Positions 55,546 through 63,467 of a stretch of 64,000 nucleotides of DNA are shown here, piece after piece (position 1 is the stretch's first letter; every line of letters begins with the position of its first letter). The notes below the pieces were generated by a model. That model did not search any database. It was not told the DNA's origin and saw only the letters and a list, made by a program, of their open reading frames with translations. This stretch comes from Olsenella_K sp050953285 (GTDB lineage: Bacteria > Actinomycetota > Coriobacteriia > Coriobacteriales > Atopobiaceae). The position numbers were made by a program, and so were the translations under genes. The DNA lies in contig JBMNMK010000002.1 of assembly GCA_050953285.1 (NCBI GenBank), positions 1,426,001-1,490,000 on the forward strand, given 5' to 3'.

Positions 55546-55773
55546 AATGTGGATTCCTATCTCTTCTTGGATCTGTGTTCGGTGTGCCGCGCAACGCGTC
55601 GGGCGTGGCGCGCGGCGGGTGTTCTTCCTTGTGGTATACCCGATCTTTCGCGTGAGAAAAGATCGTATGAAACGTCTAATTGCTGCTTAACATGTAGCAT
55701 TTTGTGGTAGAACATGGTTAGTCCAGGTACATGGATTTTTGGCTTGAAACATTGGCTTGGAAGGAGCTTCATC

Positions 55774-56283
55774 ATGGACAAGCGTTCTGTTACCACGTTT
55801 GGCGGCAATCCTGTAACCCTGCTTGGCACAGAGGTCAAAGTAGGAGATAAAGCACCTGCATTTACCTGCGTAAAGCAAGATCTCTCCCCCTTCTCGCTGG
55901 ACGATGTTGCGGGCAAGATCAAGCTCATCAGTGTGGTTCCGTCAGTCGATACCGGCGTGTGCGAGCTGCAGACCATTCGCTTCAACAAGGAGGCGGCCGA
56001 GCTCAAGGATGCTGTTGTCATCACCATCAGCTGCGACCTCCCATTTGCGCAGGGTCGCTTCTGTGCTGCTAAGGGCATTGACAATGCTATCGTTGTGTCA
56101 GATTACAACGGCCACCACTTTGGCCTTGCTTACGGTTTCCTGATGGAAGAATTCCAACTTCTTAACCGTGGCATCGTGGTCATTGATAAGGACAACACGG
56201 TTCGCTACGTGGAGTACGTATCCGAGAATACCAACCACCCCGATTACGATAAGGCCCTGGAGGCTGCTCGCGCACTGGCGTAG
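55774..56283 (+). CDS. tpx: Thiol peroxidase, Tpx type (peroxiredoxin)
   Basis: 169 residues from an ATG at 55774 with AAGGAG upstream; a start 60 bases earlier is possible in frame but lacks a site. Peroxidatic C63 is in PSVDTGVCELQT and resolving C97 in FAQGRFCAAKG, matching C61 and C95 of E. coli Tpx. It reduces hydroperoxides using thioredoxin. A strong terminator follows, so it is monocistronic. Its spacer with the divergent LOG gene (55546-55773) has no clear binding site. Confidence 0.96.
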   Translation: MDKRSVTTFGGNPVTLLGTEVKVGDKAPAFTCVKQDLSPFSLDDVAGKIKLISVVPSVDTGVCELQTIRFNKEAAELKDAVVITISCDLPFAQGRFCAAKGIDNAIVVSDYNGHHFGLAYGFLMEEFQLLNRGIVVIDKDNTVRYVEYVSENTNHPDYDKALEAARALA

Positions 56284-56335
56284 ACACGCGGCAAGCTTCT
56301 GGCAAGCTGCACGTCACAACAAATCACAGCGTGTT

Positions 56336-56371
56336 AAAAATGCACCTGGTACTTTTACCAGGTGCATTTTT
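56336..56371 (+). terminator. Rho-independent terminator of tpx
   Basis: AAAAATGCACCTGGTA (56336-56351) and TACCAGGTGCATTTTT (56356-56371) form a perfect 16-bp stem with a 4-nt loop. The A/T ends let it work on both strands, so it may also stop the flavodoxin transcript. Confidence 0.95.
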
Positions 56372-56427
56372 GCGGCATATACAATTATCCAGCAGATACA
56401 ATTGTGCGATGTATGCACTTCTACGTT

Positions 56428-56865
56428 TTATGTAAGGCCAGCGCGCACAAGGTAGGCCTTACCCACCACAGCGCGTGCAAATTCCTGCGCTGCCTTGAGA
56501 TCATGCTCGTCCGGACGACCCCTATGCAGGCCCAAAAACTCCCCGCGACAGTGAAACTCGCGCTCGTCCATGCGAATGCTCTGCTCCAATGCCAGCCTCT
56601 CTACCTGCTTATATGTAGAGGGAAACAGCGCCGCAGTAGAAATGTTCACAATGTTTCCAATTTTCACGCCAGGATTGCGCAGAAAATATTTCACCGCGTC
56701 ATCCACGCCAGCTGCGTAGACTGCAGTGCATAAAAAGAGCATGTCAACATCTTCTGTCAGCGGCGTCTTGATGTCATACGCCTGTAAGCCTATGGCTGAA
56801 GCAATGGCTTCAGCCACCTTTTTTGTGTTACCGCCCCGCGAAAAATATCTCACTGCAACGCGCAT
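56428..56865 (-). CDS. Flavodoxin-like protein
   Basis: 145 residues from an ATG at 56865 with GGAAAGAGAG upstream. The FMN phosphate loop is present as YFSRGGNTKKVAEAIASAIG (about 7-26), a variant of T/SxTGNT. The 90s loop region contains NISTAALFPS. It carries electrons at low potential in anaerobes or may be an oxidoreductase subunit. It is convergent with tpx across the shared terminator and monocistronic. Confidence 0.85.
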   Translation of the reverse strand: MRVAVRYFSRGGNTKKVAEAIASAIGLQAYDIKTPLTEDVDMLFLCTAVYAAGVDDAVKYFLRNPGVKIGNIVNISTAALFPSTYKQVERLALEQSIRMDEREFHCRGEFLGLHRGRPDEHDLKAAQEFARAVVGKAYLVRAGLT

Positions 56866-57359
56866 GGAATACTCTCTTTCCAAGCCACCGCACACCACCG
56901 AGCCAGCGCAACCATGGCCGCGTGTGGAGTTGGCTTGTCTTCTGAAGATCGGTACTCATACTATGAAACAACCTGCTTTGAGATGTTATGACACGGCAAG
57001 AATCTGTGTAATCTACAATGGTTCTCCAGCGCTTTTTTATGAACCCTCCACAGCTGAGCGGCAGTGGGACAGCTTGACTTTTAGGCACGATGGCTTCAAC
57101 ATCCGGGCCGATTACGTGCGAACAAGATACACTAAGCTACTCTATAGCGCAGTTGAGCAGCTGCATAACATCGCTTCTACGCTACATCATCAAGCATTTG
57201 AGCCAGCTGCTACATGAGTACCTTATGATGTGCGACAAACGTGAGAATACTTTGCAACGAGCTTTCCCAAGACACCACAAATGGGTGAAAATCTAGGTTG
57301 CACATGGAGCAATATATGAGATGTCTCATGCAAGAGCAACACGCAGTCAGGAGGCACAC
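56866..57359. other. Spacer with one doubtful small reading frame
   Basis: About 490 bp. An 84-residue plus-strand frame runs from ATG 56963 to 57217 (MKQPALRCYDTARICVIYNG ... FRHDGFNIRADYVRTRYTKL). It lacks a ribosome site and I do not recognise it, so it is not called as a gene. The region also holds the promoter area for flavodoxin and the phosphofructokinase. Confidence 0.4.
57316..57329. promoter_or_regulatory. Palindrome upstream of phosphofructokinase gene
   Basis: ATGAGA-TG-TCTCAT is a perfect 6-2-6 palindrome, 30 nt before the GTG start. It could be an operator or a short RNA hairpin. No regulator is adjacent to support a choice. Confidence 0.35.
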
Positions 57360-58625
57360 GTGACACACTCCCCGCGTATCCTTGTTGGGCAGTCGGGCGG
57401 CCCAACAGCCGTGATCAACGCAAGCCTGGCAGGTGTCATTTCCACAGCATATGATGTCGGTGCTCAGGTCTTTGGCATGGCGAACGGCATCCAGGGCCTC
57501 TTGGCCAACCACCTAGTTGACCTCAATGCTTTCACGCCACAAAACCTTGAGCTCCTTAAGCATACGCCCGCAAGTTACCTGGGAAGCTGTCGCTATAAGT
57601 TGCCAGACCTGACTGAAGAAGGGCCGGGCGAGAAGAACCAAGCTTATGAAGCCATCTTTGAGGTTCTTGCGCGCCAAAAGGTTGATGCCGTCTGCTACAT
57701 TGGCGGCAATGACTCCATGGATACCATAGCCAAGCTGGGACGATGGGGTGCGCAAGTGGGCAGTCCCATCCGCTTTGTGGGTGTGCCTAAGACGATAGAC
57801 AATGACTTGGTTGCAACCGATCACACCCCTGGGTATGGCAGCGCAGCCAAATACATTGCCACCACGGTGCATGAGCTTGCGCTGGACTCTTCTGTGTATG
57901 ATCTACCCAACGTCCTTGTAGTCGAGATCATGGGCAGAGATGCCGGCTGGCTTGCGGCGGCATCGGCACTCGCACGCACAACCACCCCAAGCCACGCAAG
58001 CTCAGCACCAGATATCATCCTGCTACCAGAAGCGCCCATACAGGAGGAGACTCTGATCGAGCGCGTAAAAGAGCTATTGTGTCAGAAGCACTGCGTGGTC
58101 ATTGCCGCAAGTGAAGGCGCACGCAGGCCAGATGGATCACTCTTCTTAGAGGGATCGAAGCGCGTAGCTGACAGTGCAGCAGACAGCGTACTTGCCACGG
58201 ATGCCTTTGGCCACGCAACTGCACTTTCTGGCTGCGGGCGAGCGCTGGCAGCGCTGTTTGCCCAGACACTCAACATTAAAACCCGGGCAGTTGAGCTCAA
58301 CACCTCGCAGCGTGCAGCATCACACTTGGTGAGCGCCACAGACCTGAGAGAGGCAGAAGCTATGGGTGTCTGCGCCATCAAGGCTGCACTGCAAGGCAAG
58401 ACACGCGTGGTGCCCACCATGGAGCGCGTGAGCAATCATCCCTACCAGGTGACCTATAACCTCACAGATATAGAAGAGGTTGCAAACAAGGTAAAGTTTG
58501 TTCCAACGGAGTGGATAGCTCCTGACGGAATGGATGTGTGCCCGGAGTTCATCCGTTATGCTCGCCCGCTTATTTTGGGTGAAAGTTGGCCGGCATACGT
58601 AGACGGCATCCCAGCCACGCTATGA
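57360..58625 (+). CDS. pfp: PPi-dependent 6-phosphofructokinase
   Basis: 421 residues from a GTG at 57360 with CAGGAGG upstream; an in-frame ATG at 57321 is less favoured. Two positions mark the PPi-using class: GGNDS at 115-119 (Asp118 where ATP enzymes have Gly) and PKTIDND at 143-149 (Lys144 where ATP enzymes have Gly). Substrate motifs EIMGRDAGW and the fructose-6-phosphate-binding region are present. Use of PPi saves ATP in glycolysis. It would process fructose-6-phosphate from the sucrose genes. Followed 36 nt later by a HAD phosphatase. Confidence 0.9.
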   Translation: MTHSPRILVGQSGGPTAVINASLAGVISTAYDVGAQVFGMANGIQGLLANHLVDLNAFTPQNLELLKHTPASYLGSCRYKLPDLTEEGPGEKNQAYEAIFEVLARQKVDAVCYIGGNDSMDTIAKLGRWGAQVGSPIRFVGVPKTIDNDLVATDHTPGYGSAAKYIATTVHELALDSSVYDLPNVLVVEIMGRDAGWLAAASALARTTTPSHASSAPDIILLPEAPIQEETLIERVKELLCQKHCVVIAASEGARRPDGSLFLEGSKRVADSAADSVLATDAFGHATALSGCGRALAALFAQTLNIKTRAVELNTSQRAASHLVSATDLREAEAMGVCAIKAALQGKTRVVPTMERVSNHPYQVTYNLTDIEEVANKVKFVPTEWIAPDGMDVCPEFIRYARPLILGESWPAYVDGIPATL

Positions 58626-58661
58626 TGAATGAACTGAATAGTCGACGAAAGCCACAGTCAC

Positions 58662-59528
58662 ATGATTAAGCTTGCACTGTCAGATATGGATAACACGCTC
58701 TTGCCGTTTGGTCGTACAGCCATCTCACCTGCTACCAAAGCTGCCATTCACACATGCCAAGAGGCAGGTGTGGACTTTGGACCCGCTAGTGGCAGAAATC
58801 AGGCGGAGCTCGCCTCGTTTTTTGAGGGCGATAAGAGCTGCTATAACACCGGGGTCATGATCAATGGACAAAAAGTATATTACCTCGGTGAAGTAGTGTT
58901 TGAAAAAACGCTTCCACGTGAACAGCTTGAGCGCGTTGAGCGCATAGTGGGCACCTGGAAAGCTGGCGCATGCGCATTCATTACGTATCGTGATGACGGC
59001 TTTGCCGATTGGATAGGCGCCAGTCAAAGTGATCTGGCGGACATGTATGAGCGCGCGTTCGTACACGGCGGGCAGCACCACCTCACCCTGCCCGACTATC
59101 CCGTCATAAAAGCTGGCATCATCGTAATGGACCAAAGGCAGGCAGGAGACCTCTCTCAACAGCTGACCAATGCATGTCCTGACCTCGTCTTTCCCAACAC
59201 TGTTGACCGTTGGTTAGACGTGACGCCCAAGGGCTGGGGCAAGGCACACGGCGTAGCTATCTTGCAGAAGATCTTAGGCCTTCAAGACAAAGAAATCTGC
59301 GTCTTTGGTGATGCCGACAATGACCTGGACATGCTTCGCCGCTACCCAAATTCCTGCGCCGTGGCAAACGCAAACAAGAATGCTGCCGCAGCTGCTCGCT
59401 GGCACATTGGCGCCAGCGCAGAAGACGGAGTAGCCAAGGCACTCCAAGACATTGCGTATGCAGCCCAGCAAAGCCAGCGCACCGGAGCCGACACACTTCC
59501 CACCTTCATGCAGGCTATTTCATCATAG
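58662..59528 (+). CDS. HAD-superfamily phosphatase, Cof type
   Basis: 288 residues. The four HAD motifs are clear: I DMDNTLL (residues 8-14) with nucleophile Asp, II in the PASGRN region (about 41-46), III K in DVTPKGWGKAHGV, and IV FGDADNDLDML. A C2-type cap of about 110 residues lies between. Substrate is probably a sugar phosphate or nucleotide; not determined. It is 36 nt after the PPi-phosphofructokinase gene and 9 nt before the MGMT-like gene, so it may be in an operon with them. Confidence 0.9.
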   Translation: MIKLALSDMDNTLLPFGRTAISPATKAAIHTCQEAGVDFGPASGRNQAELASFFEGDKSCYNTGVMINGQKVYYLGEVVFEKTLPREQLERVERIVGTWKAGACAFITYRDDGFADWIGASQSDLADMYERAFVHGGQHHLTLPDYPVIKAGIIVMDQRQAGDLSQQLTNACPDLVFPNTVDRWLDVTPKGWGKAHGVAILQKILGLQDKEICVFGDADNDLDMLRRYPNSCAVANANKNAAAAARWHIGASAEDGVAKALQDIAYAAQQSQRTGADTLPTFMQAISS

Positions 59529-59537
59529 GAGAAGCTC

Positions 59538-59927
59538 ATGGAACATGAAACAGCACAACAAAAGCACGCATCACCAGCGGACGATAAGCACCGCTTTGCA
59601 GATTCCGTCTACGCCGTGGTGCGACAGATTCCACGTGGGTGCGTGACGACATATGGGCAGATAGCACGCATGATCGGACATCCACGATCTGCTCGCTATG
59701 TGGGCTATGTGCTCCACAACAACCCCTCGCCAGGACAAGGCACAGGTGCAACACCATGTCATCGAGTGGTCTTTAAGGACGGCAGTACCACCACAGGCTT
59801 TGCCTTTGGCGGACCAGAGGTGCAGCGCGCGCTTCTCAAAGACGAGGGCGTGCCGTTTTTGGATGAAACACATGTCGATCTTTCGGCGTGCCTCTGGCCG
59901 AGTCACGAAGAAAATCAACATGAATAG
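59538..59927 (+). CDS. MGMT-type DNA methyltransferase/ATL domain protein
   Basis: 129 residues, only the DNA-binding C-terminal domain of O6-alkylguanine-DNA alkyltransferase. HTH: GCVTTYGQIARMIGHPRSAR; active site PCHRVV (about 73-78) with the alkyl-acceptor Cys; an Asn hinge (LHNNPS) before. The N-terminal domain of Ada/Ogt enzymes is missing, as in alkyltransferase-like (ATL) proteins, yet ATLs usually have Trp or Ala at the Cys. With Cys kept, it may be a true single-domain alkyltransferase. Its ATG follows GGAGAAGCTC. Confidence 0.87.
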   Translation: MEHETAQQKHASPADDKHRFADSVYAVVRQIPRGCVTTYGQIARMIGHPRSARYVGYVLHNNPSPGQGTGATPCHRVVFKDGSTTTGFAFGGPEVQRALLKDEGVPFLDETHVDLSACLWPSHEENQHE

Positions 59928-60018
59928 ATTGCGGATATAGCACGCTTTGCAACCGTGCGTGAGAAATGATTGCACGCTTGGGTCATTATAGAAAGAAACA
60001 TAGATCCAAGGAGCATTC

Positions 60019-60804
60019 ATGGAAACAATTTTTCAGGGAATAGCTATCCCTTTTATTGGAACATCGCTGGGTTCTGCCATGGTTTTTCTCATGCGCGACA
60101 AGCTCAGTCACTCGGTCCAGCGCGCGCTGACCGGCTTTGCCGCAGGCGTCATGGTTGCAGCTTCCATCTGGAGCCTCATCATCCCATCCATAGAGGAATC
60201 AGAAGGACTTGGCAATCTTGCATTTTTGCCTGCTTTTCTCGGCTTTTGGCTGGGTATCTTTTTCCTGCTCATCCTAGATATGTGCATCCCTCACCTTCAT
60301 TTGGGAGAGGGCGATAAGAACCCTGAAGGCCCCAAGAGTCAACTCGAGCGCACCACCCTCATGGTGCTTGCCGTCACCTTGCACAACCTGCCAGAAGGCA
60401 TGGCTGTCGGCGTGGTGTGGGCAGGGCTCATGACTGGGCAGACCGGTATCACAGTGGCAGGTGCCATGGCACTTTCTCTCGGTATTGCCATTCAGAATTT
60501 CCCAGAAGGCGCCATTATCTCTATGCCCCTGCGAGCAGAAGGCTCCTCCAAGCTCAAGGCTTTCATGGGTGGCGTTGGATCGGGTGCAGTAGAGCCCATT
60601 GGTGCCACACTTACCATCCTGGCAGCCCAACAAGTGACCACCGTACTGCCCTACCTTTTGAGCTTTGCTGCTGGCGCCATGATGTATGCCGTGGTAGAGG
60701 AGCTCATTCCAGAGATGAGTGAGGGCAAACACTCAAACGTTGGTGTTATCATGTTTGCCCTTGGATTCACCGTTATGATGGCACTCGATGTGGCCTTAGG
60801 ATAG
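60019..60804 (+). CDS. ZIP-family divalent metal transporter
   Basis: 261 residues with about eight membrane helices. The metal-binding helices carry HNLPEGMAVGV (about 121-131) and NFPEGAIISMPL (about 158-169), the ZIP signature; a His-rich stretch IPHLHLGEGDKN lies in the loop after helix 3. The protein imports zinc, iron or manganese. It is preceded by AAGGAGC. It is far from the soft-metal ATPase and no regulator lies near it. Confidence 0.93.
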   Translation: METIFQGIAIPFIGTSLGSAMVFLMRDKLSHSVQRALTGFAAGVMVAASIWSLIIPSIEESEGLGNLAFLPAFLGFWLGIFFLLILDMCIPHLHLGEGDKNPEGPKSQLERTTLMVLAVTLHNLPEGMAVGVVWAGLMTGQTGITVAGAMALSLGIAIQNFPEGAIISMPLRAEGSSKLKAFMGGVGSGAVEPIGATLTILAAQQVTTVLPYLLSFAAGAMMYAVVEELIPEMSEGKHSNVGVIMFALGFTVMMALDVALG

Positions 60805-60836
60805 ATACGCGCACAGTACACGTGGTGCTGACGCCT

Positions 60837-60871
60837 CTGGGGGTCTTGTATGCTCTGCGCACTACCCCCAG
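60837..60871. other. Hairpin at the end of the MetE-like gene
   Basis: CTGGGGGT (60837-60844) pairs with ACCCCCAG (60864-60871) over a 19-nt loop, overlapping the last codons of the MetE-like gene. It lacks a good T-run. It may act as a weak terminator for both convergent genes. Confidence 0.35.
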
Positions 60872-61989
60872 ATATCTTCTGCAATGTAGCGGACCAGGCG
60901 CACCTTTGCCCATTGCTCCTCCTCGGTGAGTTTGTTACCAATCTCACAGGAAGCAAAGCCACACTGCGGTGAGAGACAAAGGTTTTCCAGCGGCAGTATC
61001 TCTGCTGCTTCACGCACGCGTGCAACTACATCTTGAGCCTGCTCAAGCTTGGGGGACTTGGTGGTGATGAGACCCAAGACTACCTTCTTGTCTGCAGGCA
61101 CTTTGGCCAGCGGCGCAAAGCCACCCGAGCGTTCATCGTCAAACTCCAAGAAGAACGCATCAACATTTTCCCGCGCGAGCAAGAAGTCTGCCACATCATC
61201 ATAGCCGCCCTCACAGGCCCAGGTAGAGTGGAAGTTTCCACGACAAACATGTGTTGCAATGGTCATATCTTCTGGCTTTGCCTCAAGAGCGCGGTTATTG
61301 ACCTCCAACAGTGCCTCTTTGACACGCTCAAGGCCAGAGGCATCAACACCAAAGAATTGCTCGGCACGTGGATCTACCACCACGCCCCACGAGCAGTCAT
61401 CAAATTGCAGATTGCGGCATCCGGCATCATAAACATCTTTAATAAATCCGTGGTAGGCCGCCACGATGTCATCTGCCAGCTGGGCCTGATCCTTGTAGTA
61501 TTTGTTAGTTTGGGCCCAGTTAAACGGTATGACAAACTGCTCGAACACCTGTGCGGGAGCAGGGATGGTGAGCTTTGCCACACAGCGCTCGTCCTCCAGT
61601 GCTTGCACAAACTTGAAGTGGTCTACAAAAGGATGGCTGCCCGTGTAGGCAATTTTTCCGGTGAGATAGGTGTCGTCTATCTTTGCAGCCTCATCATGGA
61701 AGGGCAGGCCTTCTTTGGTCGGCGCGTGATCGACACCGGCAAGTGCCCACATAAAGTCCAGATGCCAGGTGTCGCGGCGGAACTCGCCGTCGGTGATGAC
61801 ACCTAAACCAGCTGCTTTTTCCTTCTCGACCAGGTCTTTAATACACTCGTCCTGAAGAGCTTTTAGATCATCTGCGCCGAGGCGCCCTGCCTTCCATTCT
61901 GCGCGAGCCTCCTTGAGACGCGCTGGCCTCAAGAAACTGCCGACAACATCAAAGCGGTGGGGCGTCTTCTTATCATATGCAATACTCAT
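60862..61989 (-). CDS. Cobalamin-independent methionine synthase-like enzyme (YxjG type)
   Basis: 375 residues, matching the single catalytic domain of MetE. Zn ligands fit THVCRGNFHSTW (about 243-254; His and Cys) and SPQCGFAS (about 342-349; Cys). Other markers: GVITDGEFRRDTW, FDDCSWGV and FFLEFDDERSGGF. Such YxjG/YxjH proteins may transfer methyl groups from folate or other donors to homocysteine or related thiols; the true donor is unsettled. The start ATG 61989 follows GGAGGCTCGCT. I see no SAM or T-box riboswitch in 61990-62065. Confidence 0.9.
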   Translation of the reverse strand: MSIAYDKKTPHRFDVVGSFLRPARLKEARAEWKAGRLGADDLKALQDECIKDLVEKEKAAGLGVITDGEFRRDTWHLDFMWALAGVDHAPTKEGLPFHDEAAKIDDTYLTGKIAYTGSHPFVDHFKFVQALEDERCVAKLTIPAPAQVFEQFVIPFNWAQTNKYYKDQAQLADDIVAAYHGFIKDVYDAGCRNLQFDDCSWGVVVDPRAEQFFGVDASGLERVKEALLEVNNRALEAKPEDMTIATHVCRGNFHSTWACEGGYDDVADFLLARENVDAFFLEFDDERSGGFAPLAKVPADKKVVLGLITTKSPKLEQAQDVVARVREAAEILPLENLCLSPQCGFASCEIGNKLTEEEQWAKVRLVRYIAEDIWG

Positions 61990-62065
61990 AGCGAGCCTCC
62001 TTCGTACGGCGTCTGGTTCACTATGATGTCGTAATTGTCACCGCTGGGGTACCCATCCAAAAGTT

Positions 62066-62100
62066 ATGAGCCGCTATAGGTTTTTTCTATAGCGGCTCAT
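62066..62100. terminator. 13-bp hairpin between MetE-like and desulfurase genes
   Basis: ATGAGCCGCTATA (62066-62078) and TATAGCGGCTCAT (62088-62100) form a perfect stem with a 9-nt loop holding six T. On the minus strand AACTTTTGG follows, so it is a weak terminator candidate for the desulfurase transcript. The spacer 62101-62242 is again made of GCAAG/CAAGCT microrepeats. Confidence 0.5.
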
Positions 62101-62242
62101 GCACGTTTAGACACGTTTTGGCACGTTCTAGGCAAGTACTATGCAAGATCCTGCCAAGTTTTTGGCAAGCTCACCCCAAGCTCGCGCGCGGCTCGTACGC
62201 AACCCACACCCAGCTCACGTCAAGCTTGCAACCCACATGCGC

Positions 62243-63379
62243 TTATCGCGCAATCTCTGTAACTGCAGCTATAGCGGCATCAACGTCGTCTTCTGTGTTG
62301 TACCAAGAGAAACTAAATCTCACCATACCCTGTTCAACAGTGCCAAACGACTCATGCATGAGCGGCGCACAGTGCGCGCCTGGACGCGTGGCTATGCCAA
62401 AGTGTTCGCTCAGCTCATCGGAAACTACCGATGACGCATAGTCTTTGATATTGATAGAGACGATAGCGCAGCGCTCCTGAGCTGCAAAGTCACCGTAGCA
62501 TGTCACGCCATCTATCCCACTGACCCCCTCATAAAATCGGCGACTCAACTCATCTTCTCGTGCGCCAATGGTATCCACACCCGTCTCTTGTATAAAGTCC
62601 AAAGCTGCCACCAAACCAGCAATGCCATGGCTGTTAAGTGTCCCCGCCTCCAGACGCGTGGGATACTCCATAGGCTGGGTCTTAGAATAGGACTTCACGC
62701 CGGTTCCGCCCACCTTAAAGGGCTTGATCTCGACACCTTCAGCAATGCACATCCCACCTGTACCTTGAGGTCCCATAAGGCCCTTATGGCCGGTGAAGCA
62801 GATCACATCGACGCCAGATTTCTCTAAGTTCACCTCATGGCAGCCCGCCGTCTGTGAAGCGTCTACCACCACGCACGCACCAACCTCGTGGGCACGTGCT
62901 GCCACCTCGGCAATGTCTACCATGTTGCCCGTCACATTGGAGCCGTGCGTCACCACAACAAGCTGAGGCTTTTCTGTAAGCAAACGCTCAAAGTCTGAAA
63001 AATCAAGATTTCCTTTCTCATCTGCCCGCGCAAAGTTCACGCTGCAGCCACGCTCTGCCTGCATGCGGTAGAGCGGGCGGAGCACGGAGTTGTGCTCAAG
63101 TGCGGTACTCACGATCTTATCGCCCGCTGATGTGAGACCAGAGATGGCAATATTTAAGGACTCAGTTGAGTTGTTGGTAAAGATCACATGATCAGGACGC
63201 GGACAACCCATGAGCTGCGCCAGCTTTTCTCGCCCAATGTAATCTATGCGCGAGGCCGCGAGTGATGCCTTGGTGGCACCACGAGAAGCGTTACCCATGG
63301 TTTTAAGGGCATTCACCACGGCATCTATCACCTGGGGAGGCTTTTGCATAGTGGTCGCCGCATTGTCCAGATAAATCAT
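62243..63379 (-). CDS. Cysteine desulfurase-like PLP enzyme
   Basis: 378 residues from an ATG at 63379 with AAGGAG upstream. Class V aminotransferase fold: MIYLDNAATT start, THGSNVTGN, PLP-binding Lys in CFTGHKGLMGPQGTGG (about 202-217) and active Cys in RPGAHCAPLMHESFGT. It belongs to the desulfurase subgroup often linked with YedF-type proteins in anaerobes. It would release sulfur or selenium from cysteine or selenocysteine. It directly follows the YedF gene on the same strand with an 88-nt gap. Confidence 0.92.
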   Translation of the reverse strand: MIYLDNAATTMQKPPQVIDAVVNALKTMGNASRGATKASLAASRIDYIGREKLAQLMGCPRPDHVIFTNNSTESLNIAISGLTSAGDKIVSTALEHNSVLRPLYRMQAERGCSVNFARADEKGNLDFSDFERLLTEKPQLVVVTHGSNVTGNMVDIAEVAARAHEVGACVVVDASQTAGCHEVNLEKSGVDVICFTGHKGLMGPQGTGGMCIAEGVEIKPFKVGGTGVKSYSKTQPMEYPTRLEAGTLNSHGIAGLVAALDFIQETGVDTIGAREDELSRRFYEGVSGIDGVTCYGDFAAQERCAIVSINIKDYASSVVSDELSEHFGIATRPGAHCAPLMHESFGTVEQGMVRFSFSWYNTEDDVDAAIAAVTEIAR

Positions 63380-63467
63380 GCTGACTCCTTGTATGAAGAG
63401 AGGGTGAGGTTGCCCCCACCCTCGCAACGTGTGATGGTACGCGCTGTGTACTGCTTTAAGCTACCGC

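Noticed and set aside
56963..57217. 84-codon plus-strand gene between flavodoxin and phosphofructokinase
   Set aside because: No ribosome site, no recognised domain, and unremarkable composition; described only as part of the spacer.
61033..61806. Plus-strand frame of ~257 codons opposite the MetE-like gene
   Set aside because: No ribosome site or domain; the minus-strand gene has intact Zn ligands.
61990..62065. SAM or T-box riboswitch before the MetE-like gene
   Set aside because: The 76-nt leader is too short and shows none of the conserved elements.
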